In this document: positions 35,673 through 46,239 of the stretch, in pieces
Numbering within the stretch: position 1 is the stretch's first letter
Layout: each line of letters starts with the position of its first letter
NCBI GenBank assembly: GCA_025786725.1
Contig: JAHLTZ010000016.1
Span: 310,001-374,000, forward strand
Source of the DNA: Syncephalis fuscata
Taxonomy: Eukaryota; Zoopagomycota; Zoopagomycetes; Zoopagales; Piptocephalidaceae
Length of the DNA stretch: 64,000 nucleotides
Direction: 5' to 3'
Position numbers and translations under genes: made by a program
The notes under the pieces: generated by a model
The model's database searches: none
Told to the model about the DNA's origin: nothing
The model's input: the letters and a program-made list of their open reading frames with translations, nothing else

Positions 35673-37041
35673 TTAAGGATGGGCATTGGCACTAGGCTCA
35701 TTTGAGCATGATCGTGGCCGAATGACAGGCAATACAGAGGTAGAACAAGCACGTCGACGTACATTACCATTGCCATTAGCACTAGCACTAGTATTGTACG
35801 GATGATGTACACTCTTGCGTAACAGTGCCCGTTGAGGAGAAAGTCGCGTCGATTTAGCACGTGGTGGTACTACTGGTGTCATACCATGACTATGACCACC
35901 AACATTGTTAATACTATTATACGAACTATAGTTATAATGATTAAATGCTGGGGAAAGTGTCGTCATGGATGGATGATAGACACGCGCCGCTACACTCACC
36001 GCCGAATAATTAGGCGCTGAATGAGGTCGCGATAAAGGCAAATGACTATAGGCCAGCTAGACATTAACGATTCATAACTGGTATGACTATAGCTATCATG
36101 ATCATCGCTATTATCGTTATTATTGAGACTATTCATAGAAGAATAGCAAACACCGCCACTACCACTACTTGATAGTGTGATAGGCTGTACTGAATTACGA
36201 GACATCAATGGAGTATGCATAGGCGCAGACATGCCAACTCGCATCATACCTGACGATAAATCAGCATTGGTGTATTGTTGTGTGGCCGCCACATTAAGGA
36301 ATTGGTGATATACTTCGTGGGCCGTTGGTTGCGGTAAATAGCCATCAGGGCCAGCACCGAGCATTGCCGGATCGATCATGTCGCCGGTAGCTGACGAGGG
36401 GAAAATGGCTTGGGTATCAGCTAGAGGTTAAATAGCGTTAGTATACAGCATATAAAGTTGCGTAAATATAACTGCTTACCATTATATTCACTAGAGGCGC
36501 TAGTGGTCAGGCCAGGCGACATGCTCGCCATAGGAATGTAGTGCTGTGAGTGCATGCCCGGTGTGGACATAGGCGACGGTGGCAAAGCATAAGCAGGCGA
36601 TAAACTGGCATCGACTGTGCCATACGGTAACGGCATGGATGCAAAATGACCAACTCCCATTACGTGATCGTAATCGGTACTGGGAGGCGATTGCATTTTG
36701 TCACGATGTGTATGCTCGTGACGCTTCAAGTCTGATTGGTGCTTGAATCGCGCGTCACATAATCCACAGCCATACGGCTTATAAGAGAGATGGCTTTTAA
36801 TATGTGAAATTAAATGATCACGCTTTGACTTTGAAATGGTACAATCGGCCCATTGACACTGAAGACATAGATTGCCGGTAGCATTGCGACCGACATGATC
36901 CTCCGTAACATGAATGAACAGGTCTTCGGCGTTTATCACCTGCTTGCCACAGCCGCGCCATAAACACACCTGTGGCCCATCACTTATTGCACCATCCGAC
37001 AAAGCTGGACTGCCCATAGATAATTCAAATGATGAAGACAT
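35673..37041 (-). CDS. PacC/Rim101-type zinc-finger protein 7
   Basis: Exon 1 is 37041-36480 (ATG 37041, phase 1) and exon 2 begins at 36420. Residues about 25-120 carry a canonical PacC triple finger: CLWRGCGKQVINAEDLFIH, DHVGRNATGNLCLQC, CQWADC with KRDHLISHIKSH, and CGLCDARFKHQSDLKRHEHTH. This copy has no intron inside finger 3. Near 36050-36150 the frame changes. The upstream frame stays open through an Asn/Asp/Ser-rich stretch, while the convincing downstream frame (LAYSHLPLSRPHSAPNYS) starts just after TCTAG at 36056. Either a 95-nt intron with a weak donor (GGT|GTTTGC, 36151-36057) is removed, giving 404 residues, or one base is missing and the protein is 436 residues. The tail is Ser/Pro/Asn-rich and ends with basic RRRACSTS and RPRSCSNEP. 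Confidence 0.82.
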
Positions 37042-38733
37042 GGTCAGCAATTCAAACTAGTTCTATGGAGTAAAAGATATAAAACGACAAAGTAAATAAA
37101 ATCAATTAATCAATAGCAACTAGGTTGTTGGATAGTGTGAAGCACAGTTAAATGGCAAATGCGCGTGTGTAAATAAGGATGTGTAGAAACAAAATCAATG
37201 CGGTATTGGCCATTCGTATTTATAGAATTTAGAGGCTATCAATAGATACGCCTTTTTGATGTTACAGCTACGTCCACATTAACTCTATTCGCACTAAGCC
37301 ACAGCTACCAGTTAGAAAGTTCACTTTAGTCGTACGAATAAACGGTCAAGGCGCGTCAATAAACCGTCAATAGACCCTTGTTGGCTAGAAGATAGATCCA
37401 CCACTACTAAGCCATATCATACCATGTCATCGGTCATTTGCCATCACATCATGCATCCCACCCCATTCGCTCTAGCTCTATGATTTCCCATTAGCAACGC
37501 GGTGTGCTCGGCTCAGTTAATTATTTTAAAAAACCGGTCACCAAGCACATGTGGTTGACCACTACGCTATGGTACAAGTATCGCTCTAATGTCGCAAAGT
37601 GGATGATCAAGGAGAGTGTGTGCGTGCGTGCGTGCGTGTATGAGAGAAGGGTAAGGGTCGCCTTCTTTGGCCAACAGTGATGCACGCACTCAACGCGTGT
37701 CTCCTTCGCTCAGTTCGCCTACAGCGAGAAGGCGGCCTGTTTATTACTGCTTGGCACCACACATAGCAGAAAGTTCTACCTATAGATGACAAACCAGGGA
37801 AATAAACCAAGTCTGCTTTAGACAGCACGAAACATACATCCGTATCCACCCCGTACTCGTTAATTCACAAGTGCACATGCGTTCATACTGGCAATGACGA
37901 TAGCTTAATAAACGTACACCACCAGCAAAGGTCCAAGCAATTCGGTGTTTGTCAATTACCGCAAACCCAAGCAATAGGCAAAGCCTTGTAGTTTAATATC
38001 TGAGGCTGTTTTAGTTGCTACTAGTTAGCATAGGCTGTATTTGGAAACACTAATCAATAACAATAAACGTATATACTATGTTAGTAGAAGTCAGATGAGT
38101 AAGAGTGAAATGGGGAAATGGTAGGTGAATTGACATCATTGTCGTCACCATTATAATGACTAATGCCGATTATATTAACATTAATAAAACACTACGGTTA
38201 TTACAATTATTGTATTGATTTATCAACATTGTTATCAACATTGTTGCTATGACTTTTACCACTATTACTATCGTGATCAATAGTATTATGATTATTGTTA
38301 TCGTTATTACCAAAATTAATCATTTCAAACATGTGCTGTCCTAAGAATATGGCAGCTATATTTAGATGTTTGTATATTACATCACCTTTGCCGAATAACT
38401 CAAGGCTTCTAGTTTATTATTAGAATAGTCTTGGTCAGTCGTCCTCTCCCCTCAAACATCATCAAATCATTACTATTGACACTTAGATGATACACCAACT
38501 CATAGACAAGGCGACAAGCAATAGGGTCAAATGGTGCGTTGAGCTATTAACATGTTTGTTTACACATAGTAAACAGGGCTATACCAAGCAATAACATGTA
38601 TTGTTTCACAACCTTTTACAAGTAAAAAAATAACATCGTTATGTAACTTTTGTATAGATGTCACACATTTCCCACCATAAACACGTTGAACAGTACGCGA
38701 GTGTAAGTGTTACAATTTCTTGATTGGTTTGTT
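37042..38733. other. Intergenic region upstream of zinc-finger gene 7
   Basis: About 1.7 kb that should contain the promoter of the gene at 37041 and the 3' region of the ASH2-like gene. Short GTGC repeats at 37617-37638. No other gene seen. Confidence 0.5.
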
Positions 38734-41700
38734 CTATATCAGCTGTTCGTTGTTATGGGCCTTGTCCATCTCATTAACACTTGTATTCGTCGTATTATCA
38801 GTGGTTATTTTGTTGATAGATAGTTCGTGTACTACCATGGAAGGTGTTGATACCGATAATGGCATGGCATTAGGCTCGCTTATGTCTGTCGATGCTTGTT
38901 TTGATGTTATTAATGCATTCTCAGTAATGGTTTCTGATTCGAGTTCAGTTAAAGCACGTGGAATAACACCCTTGGGTAATTGAGTTACCGAGGGTAAGTA
39001 TTCAAAATCAGGCCCAAAATTAACGGATACTTTGGCGTTCATATAGCATGAAATAGCTGGGTAATATCTACCTATAGTATATATATATATCTAATTAATA
39101 TATATGTATATAGATAAAATAACTTACCTAAAAAGATATTGGTAAATGCAATACCGGCCAGTTCTCCGTTAACGTAATAACGCAATTCACTTCCTTGTAC
39201 GCGCGGCATTACTGACTCGCCTATTAGTTGGGTGTCTGGAACTGAAATAGTCTGCTGATTAATGATATGTTGTTGTTGTTGTTGTTGCTCTCCTCCTTCT
39301 CCTATTCCTCCTGGAGAATAGACTGCCTTTGGCCGAGCATATCGGAAATGTTCATAATCTGCACCGAATTGCCAACGTCGACCTTCTAAATCGGACTTTT
39401 CCGCCTCATTCAATGATGGAATGTAAAGCAGTACACCCAATACATCACCTGGTTCTAACATAAGTGAATTAACATAATGAATTAGTCGTGCTTGGCAGTC
39501 GTATAATTATTATAGTATAGTATTTACCGGCATAACCTTTACCACCCATGAATCGTCCCACTGATTGGTGGAATACTGTGCCTGGTCGAGCTCTATAGCC
39601 ATAACTAAAATAATCAAAACCACAGGGACCTTGCAAATCGCCAGATATTTGTGACCAGCCAATTCGTGCATTACTGTTGGCATCACCTTCAAATCGTGCC
39701 TCATAATACCAAGCACCTTCAAATACACTGTGACTTGCCTTGGCCATTCTATATCCCTATTAATTATTAACAATGTTGTTATTAATTAATACATGCATTA
39801 ATTAACATAATTAACATAACTAGCATATTGGCTAACTTTGTCTATTTAATTGTTATAAAACTTACTTTTTCATTGGATGTTGTCATACCATCTTCTGAAA
39901 CAAATACCCGGGACGCTGTATGAGTAGGCTGACGTGATAACCGTACCGGTCCACCTGGATTATCGAGATCTGGATACATGGCTATAGTTCTAGTTAGTAT
40001 TTATTTGTTTACATTAATTATTAATGGTTAATTACCAATGGTTTCACTTAATTCAACCGAAGATGTTGAAGATGATTTGGTTGCTTTTGATTCTGCTTTC
40101 ATACGTTTGTATTTTGTAGTAAGTTCAGTTTTCTATTCATTAAATTGGTCAATTGTTACTAATATTCATATTAACACTATTAATAGCTTACATTAGCTGT
40201 ATCGTCTGAATCAGATCTTTTACGCGAACGATCTGTATCCAATACTGGCGTCTCTTCTAAAACTTTCACTTTAACTTGCGTATCTTCATCTAATAGCGAT
40301 ACCAATTTTCCTGATGATATAATATTATAGGCCGGTTCTCTTAATGCTATATCATTTGATGTAGCATAAGTAAATGGAAATTGACTTGAAACTTTCAATG
40401 CCCATAACCCTATCATCTATTAGTAGGACTAACTAACAAATACTTACTTACCTGTACGGCCAAACATCGCTTCACCTGATACAAATCGTTCTTCAGTGCA
40501 TCCAGTCTTAAGTGCCGATATTACTTGTTCCTCCCATGATTCAATTGGAGTAAGATCTATTAACCAAAACTGCTCCCATCGTGAACGAATTAGTGCACAT
40601 ATATCTTGTTTTGTTGCAAAATAAACACGTCCATCTTCCATTGGATCACGTTCCTTCCACGGCGACATATGGGATAAGGTAAACAAGGCCAAATGAACAA
40701 CTTCAATCCTAATTAAATATTAATATATCATATTATAGTATAATATAGTATAATATAATATAGTATAGTATATTCTTACCAAGTTAATTGAACTCGTTGA
40801 AATACTTCACGTCCTGCTCCACCACCACAATCAGAACATATAAAGTAAAAAAAGTTATCACCAGGAACAATAGCCTTCCAATATCGATGAGTAACAGGAA
40901 TACAGTCTATTGTTATTATTATTATTATTATTATAAATTAGTATTTATAATTTATAATTTATTACTTTATAAACTAACTTACCAACATGGAATCGTGTCT
41001 GACATTGATGACAAATAATCATTGGTCTTAGTGCACTATTAATATGTTGATTAATAATTAATAATTAATATTGTTGTCGTTGTTGTTAACTTACGATTGA
41101 CGTTCACGGCTACAATAACAACGTTTTGCTTTATTCTTTTTTGTTCCTCCAATTGTTTTAGTTGCAGTTGTTGTATCACTTGTACTACTGTCTATACCAT
41201 TCAAACTATTAATAGTTGGCATTTCTTCTAATTTAATAGTGGCTTGTTCTTCAGCATCGTCAGTCATCGTAATAGTTGATAAGGGAATTTCTGCTTTACT
41301 ATTAATAACTAATTCAGGTTCAATATCCATAGTATTAGATAACATAGCTGATTCTTCTTTAGCCTCTAATTCAATATCCAATTTGATTTCTTTAACTATT
41401 GGTACTGTCTCGGTATCACTTTCATTAACTGTCACATCTATCATGTCTTCATTCTTAGATGTTGTTACTATTGATGTTTTATCAACTGTTTCGCGGGATT
41501 CTTCCAGAGAATCAACGTCAATCTCTTCTGTTTCTGTACTATTTGATGTGGTAATGGGCGTAAGTGTCGTTACATCTACCAATTCTTCCTCGCCTTCCTC
41601 CAAAAGCTCAGCATCAAGTTCACGTTCTAATAAATCAATATCAATATCCATTGCTTCGTGATCTTCTTCGTTTCTACATCCAATGGTAATTGTATAATAT

Positions 41701-42324
41701 CATTTAATTCAGGCTTATGGACTGCTTCAATCTCTATTTGAATATCATTATCTTTTTCAACATCTACATTTGTGTTAACTTCAATTTCAATATCTTCTGC
41801 GGGTACATTAACTATAGTAGTTGCTATTGGAGATGGTGTAGTGTCAATAACCTTGATTTCATCTACATTTCATTTAATTGCACATCATCTGTTGATGATA
41901 TAGGTATTGCTGTTGGTGTTGCCACTGTTTCTGTTACTGGATGTGGAGGAGGTGATGGTGATGCAGACATACCGCCAGCGGCTAATTGTAACAATAAAGA
42001 TGCGCCTTCATCATCTCTTTCGCGTTCTGCTGCTGCTGCCGCTGCTGCTGCGTCTACATCAACTTTTGACGATACTTGATGGGCAGGTGCAACTGTTTTT
42101 GTTGTTTTTGTTGATTCAACGCGTGTGGTTTTGTTATCAATTAAAGTTACAGTAGCAGTCTTGTCGTCGGCAGTTGTTGTCTCTTTCTTCTCTTGACTAT
42201 CGCCGTCTACTACTAAGGTCGTGGCATTTTCTTCTGAATCGTCGCTAAATGAACCAAAATTGTTTTCATCATCGGCTAGATTCGTATCGCCACCCGTAGG
42301 ACTGATGAGTGCTGAAATGTCCAT
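38734..42324 (-). CDS. ASH2: ASH2-type subunit of the COMPASS histone H3K4 methyltransferase complex
   Basis: Ten exons: 42324-41095, 41035-40983, 40906-40780, 40708-40452, 40409-40192, 40132-40036, 39981-39866, 39756-39528, 39454-39128 and 39071-38734. After about 420 acidic N-terminal residues comes an atypical PHD/C4 region (CYCS, CHQCQTRFHVDC, YFICSDCGG), then the ASH2 winged helix (WIEVVHLALFTLS), then a SPRY domain (GYRMAKASHSVFEGAWYYEARFEG, ARIGWSQ, YYVNGELAGIAFTNIFLG, YYPAISCYMNAKVSVNFGP). ASH2/Bre2 docks RbBP5 and stimulates the SET1/MLL methyltransferase in the nucleus. Budding-yeast Bre2 lacks the N-terminal finger, so this has the fuller, animal-like layout. Exon 1 needs one base at about 41866-41875 and one at about 41671-41682. 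With both, the ten exons sum to a perfect 997-residue frame, which supports the model. An upstream ATG at about 42380 is an alternative start. Confidence 0.93.
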
Positions 42325-42876
42325 AGGGATCGCAGATAATATAGAGACGTGGTGGTAACATTCAAAACAAAGGATAGTTGCCATATAATAGCAAGCTATG
42401 TGTAAATAAGATACGAATTTCAATAATGGTTGATTCAAATCATTTTGGAATCTCTTTTCTTACAACTCAATTTGGCTGTACTTAATAATACGTAAGCAAA
42501 ACTTTTTTTACAAAAATGGAACTGTTTAATGAAGCTACAAGCTGTAGTTTTTCATCAATAGTTGATATGTTTATTACTATGCTGCAATACCAGCGCACAT
42601 CTGTCGGAATAATGTACTGATTATTAGAGGTGATGATAATACTAGCTTCAGTAATCTTGCTAGTAATCTTACCACTTCCAATCACAAAAAAAATACACTT
42701 TTTTATTCAATCGATTAATATAGTCAAAAATTAGTTATTAATCAAAACAGTGTCGTTATTGAATATATTAACAAAGAGTATTATTATTATAAATAACAAT
42801 TAAATACAGAATAATTTGAATTATGTAAAATCGATTACCCAATTATAGGCAAATGTTTATTGTATTAGTGAATTCA
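42325..42876. other. Intergenic region
   Basis: AT-rich gap between the ASH2-like start and the 3' end of the next minus-strand gene. Nothing else seen. Confidence 0.5.
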
Positions 42877-43964
42877 TCACTGGCCACAAACAGTAGTAGA
42901 AGCGGCTATACCTACTGGTTCACCTTTTGAGCATTGCGAGTTTACAGCAGGCTTTGGTGATTGCACTGAGATGTCTGGAAGTGTATCAGTGGTAAGCGAT
43001 GGCGCAGTACCAGATAGACCAGAAGCAGCCATTTGAATATTTTGAATTTGTTGAATTTGTTGCACTGGCATATTGACAGCTAGTTCAGTAGATGGGCAAC
43101 CAGTAGTCGATGCACAGGCAGTCGATTGTGATTTGGGTGCGATTATAACTGACTGAGATATGTCAGGCTGTGGATATTCGTTATTTGGCTTGCTTTTAAT
43201 AACAGCCGGCATATTGGGCTTGGTGGGAAACGTATTTTTAGTCATATCTGTGCCATTATTATTATTATTATTATTGTCCTCGTCGCCATCATCATTACCA
43301 TCATCGTCACCGGAAGTAATATCAACTGTGGGTTGACACATCTGTGTTGATAGTTCTCCGTTGCAATGAATCAAAATAGGCTGCTCTGTTGTTGCAGCCA
43401 TACTTGTCGCGTCATTATCCGGTGTCTAATCGAATAAATGGTTATTAAATAAATAAATGTATATATTTCCGCTTACTGTATCTGGCATTTCCATAGTCGC
43501 TTGGCGTGCCATTAACCAACGATGATGTGGGCGATGCGGATGATGTGGGCGATGCGGACGATGTGGGCGATGCGGACGATGTGGGCGATGTGGACGGTGA
43601 GGGTGGTAAGGATAATATGGACGACGAGGGGACGGTCATATGAAGAATATTGACGGCGATTAAGACGGTAACGAGTTGGAGGTATAAGTGCGCATTGATT
43701 ATCCATAAGCCAATGGCCTTCGGTGCATTGTAGACAAGATGCTGGTGGGATCATAGTAACAGACCATTGCCAACGAGGCATGGCAAAATCTGGATTATGT
43801 CGAATAGCGCAGGCTAGATTAATTTTTGCTGGAATAAAGGTAGTGATGGCAGTCTCGGATGGTATAGCCATAATATGTGCTGCTCCATTGGCTACTTTAA
43901 TGACATAGGACAGTCCTGCCAAAGTAATGGCTAGAATAACAGTAGAATAATGGTGTATCGCCAT
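42877..43964 (-). CDS. Hypothetical secreted or membrane-anchored protein with HRP repeats
   Basis: Exon 1 is 43964-43477 and exon 2 is 43425-42877, separated by a 51-nt intron. The ATG at 43964 opens a hydrophobic N-terminal segment (STVILAITLAGLSYVIKVANG), a signal peptide or membrane anchor. A Cys-containing block follows (CLQCTEGHWLMDNQC). One base is missing near 43631-43640; after it, the frame that fits intron phase reads RRPYYPYHPHRPHRPH..., encoded by four 18-nt tandem repeats. Exon 2 begins TPDNDATSMAATTEQ and contains a Gly/Asp/Asn-rich acidic run. With the added base the ORF is 345 residues. No family recognised. The Cys block followed by His/Arg/Pro repeats suggests a metal- or wall-associated extracellular domain, but that is a guess. 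Confidence 0.6.
43521..43592. repeat. 18-nt tandem repeat x4 inside a coding exon
   Basis: Four near-identical units at 43521, 43539, 43557 and 43575 (consensus GAYGATGTGGGCGATGCG on the plus strand). Because the length is a multiple of three, copy number can vary without breaking the frame. All three minus-strand frames are open across it. Confidence 0.9.
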
Positions 43965-44869
43965 AATTATGACTACAATGGAGATTAAAGGTAAGAATTG
44001 TTGATAAAACGCTTTAAAGATGTTATGAATATTGAGTTAATGGTAGCGATGAATAATAGTAGTAAGGAGCAGGTAGTAAAGAGAGAAGATGATAATTGAT
44101 GTTGTTGATACTAACATAATGATACTAAAACGGCGGCTATTTATTTAGTGAACAGTACATTTGACAGATACAATTATATGATCAATATCATATTAAAATG
44201 ATACATGTCACATTACAACAAATTATATATTTATTATCATAATGACATAGTATAAAAGCGGTAAATGTCATTCAAGAAATGTATTGTCAAGTAAAATATA
44301 CAAATAATAATGCAGTATTTAAATAAATTTGCTATGTTTTGATATAATCATTACCAATATTTACTTAATATAATTACACCTAAATATTTATTAACTATAT
44401 TCAAATATTAATAATGCATCTATCTATGTGACTGATAACACATCATTGATATTGTTTGCCATAGGTTATGGCTTGTACAAGTCATACCATGTGATGATCA
44501 AAAGTACATTGCATAAATACACATTGAAATAGATACAGTTATATTTGCTTGCAACATACTTTTTTTAGTAGAATGTTTGTGAGTGTAGTCAATGTAAAGG
44601 TGTACGAGTAAAGTAAGCCACTTTGCACAAAAAGAAAGAAAGAAAGAAATAGGCGCACGTCGTGCAATCAACAAAAAGTAACAACGATGATTGCACAAGT
44701 CATTATAGATCGGATAAAAACAAGCGGCATCAGGCAAAGCGCGTATACACACATGAATGCACCGCATACACGCTATTGTCATGCTTCTTCCTCTTTCTTC
44801 GGAAAAGCTTGTACAGGCATATACGCTACTTCCTCCAGCTTTGCCATGACTTCCTCTCTTTACTTTCAC
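43965..44869. other. Intergenic region
   Basis: AT-rich. It should hold the promoter of the gene at 43964 and the 3' region of the KH-domain gene. Short AGAA repeats at about 44632-44650. No gene supported. Confidence 0.5.
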
Positions 44870-46239
44870 TTATTGTGTTTTTTCATTCGCCAATTTACCG
44901 GCGTTTATACGCGACTCCTTTTCAATCTCTAGCTGATGGTACAGCAAGTAGAGTGCCTTTTCGTTGGACTCGGCCGTACCTGTAATCGTAAACATACGAT
45001 CGTTGCTATCGTCGCTAGCTGCCTTGGCAATGCTAATACGGCTACCACTTGTGCGACGGATCTCTGAAATGCGTTTGCCACCCTTGCCGATAATGCAGCC
45101 AACGTAGTCGGACGGGATGGAGATATGCTGAATGCGCATGGCTTGAAGGTACGGATCGCGGTCTGGATCATAATGAGCCGTTTCATAAATTGGACGTGCA
45201 AAGTCAGCACCGTGACCGGTACGTGGTACACGTGGAAATAGCATACGGTCACCAAACAACATACCTCCGGTGGCCACAGCCGTGCCTGCGCCCGTAGTAA
45301 GACGAGCAACTGGGTTGTAGTGCACGGTGCCGGCACCACGTTCTGCGTCTTCGATAAGGCATTTACCAATCTCCCAGACAGCAACACGGATCGAGTCGAC
45401 CATGCCTTGTACGTCAACCACGCGCTCAGTCGATTGAGGTAGCATTTCCTTATTAGCCACCATACGAGCACCAGACACGTCTTGGATATGCTTAATCTTC
45501 ATACCTTGACGGCCGATGATCGTGCCCATAAGGTTATGCGAAATCAAAAGACGTACAGTAGCGATGGTGCCAGCTGGCTGAACACCCTCAATGGTTTGGG
45601 GGGTGATTGGATTTTCAAGCATTGTTTGAGCGATAAGTGAGTAAGCCTAGTATTAGTTATTATTATTATTATTATAATAATATTAAATTAATAAAATTGT
45701 TATAATTAAATTAATAAAATGATTAAATAATTAAATGATTAAATAATTAAATAATAATATTGCAATAATAAAATGTAATTAGATAAGATCAAGTAATACA
45801 AATGTAATCATATTAAGTCATGATTGACCCCATAGATACTTACCTTTGCAACACCATCCAAAGTGCCAGAAACAGTAAGTACACGATCCTGGACACCTGG
45901 CACTACTTTGGAAACGCCAGCTTTCACGCCAGTTTGCTCGCGCAACTCAGCGACATTACGGCCAGCCTTGCCGATGATCACACCAGCCTCTTTAGTCGTG
46001 ACAAGAGCACGAAGCGTCAGTTCAGAATTACCATCAGCCTCGACTTTATTCTCATCATCGCCTTCGACTGGATGTTCCTCGCCGGCTGATTGCTGTTCAG
46101 CAGGAGTGCCATCGGGACTGGCGTTATCGGCACTGCTAACATTGAGATTATTCAACTGAGCGGCTGTCTCATCCACAGCAGCATTATTCTGCTGGGCAGC
46201 AGCGGCAGTAGAGGTTGCGTCAGCAGTCTGTTCTGACAT
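44870..46239 (-). CDS. HEK2: HEK2/Rnc1-type RNA-binding protein with three KH domains
   Basis: Two exons, 46239-45844 and 45646-44870, 390 residues; the start is ATG 46239 (MSEQTAD). KH1 has the GxxG loop in GVIIGKAGRNVAELRE, KH2 in GTIIGRQGMKIKHIQD, KH3 in GCIIGKGGKRISEIRR. The spacing (KH1-KH2 adjacent, a long linker, KH3 near the C-terminus) matches the poly(C)-binding / hnRNP K-like family that includes yeast Hek2/Khd1 and Pbp2 and fission-yeast Rnc1. These proteins bind CN-rich mRNA repeats and control localisation, translation or stability. The N-terminus is an Ala/Gln/Asn-rich acidic arm. The intron lies right after KH1 (GVAK|AYSLI). The neighbour to its right is divergent, with 3.4 kb between the two starts. 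Confidence 0.93.

Noticed and set aside
41239-41661. 140-codon plus-strand open frame
   Set aside because: It is the antisense shadow of the acidic first exon of the ASH2-like gene.
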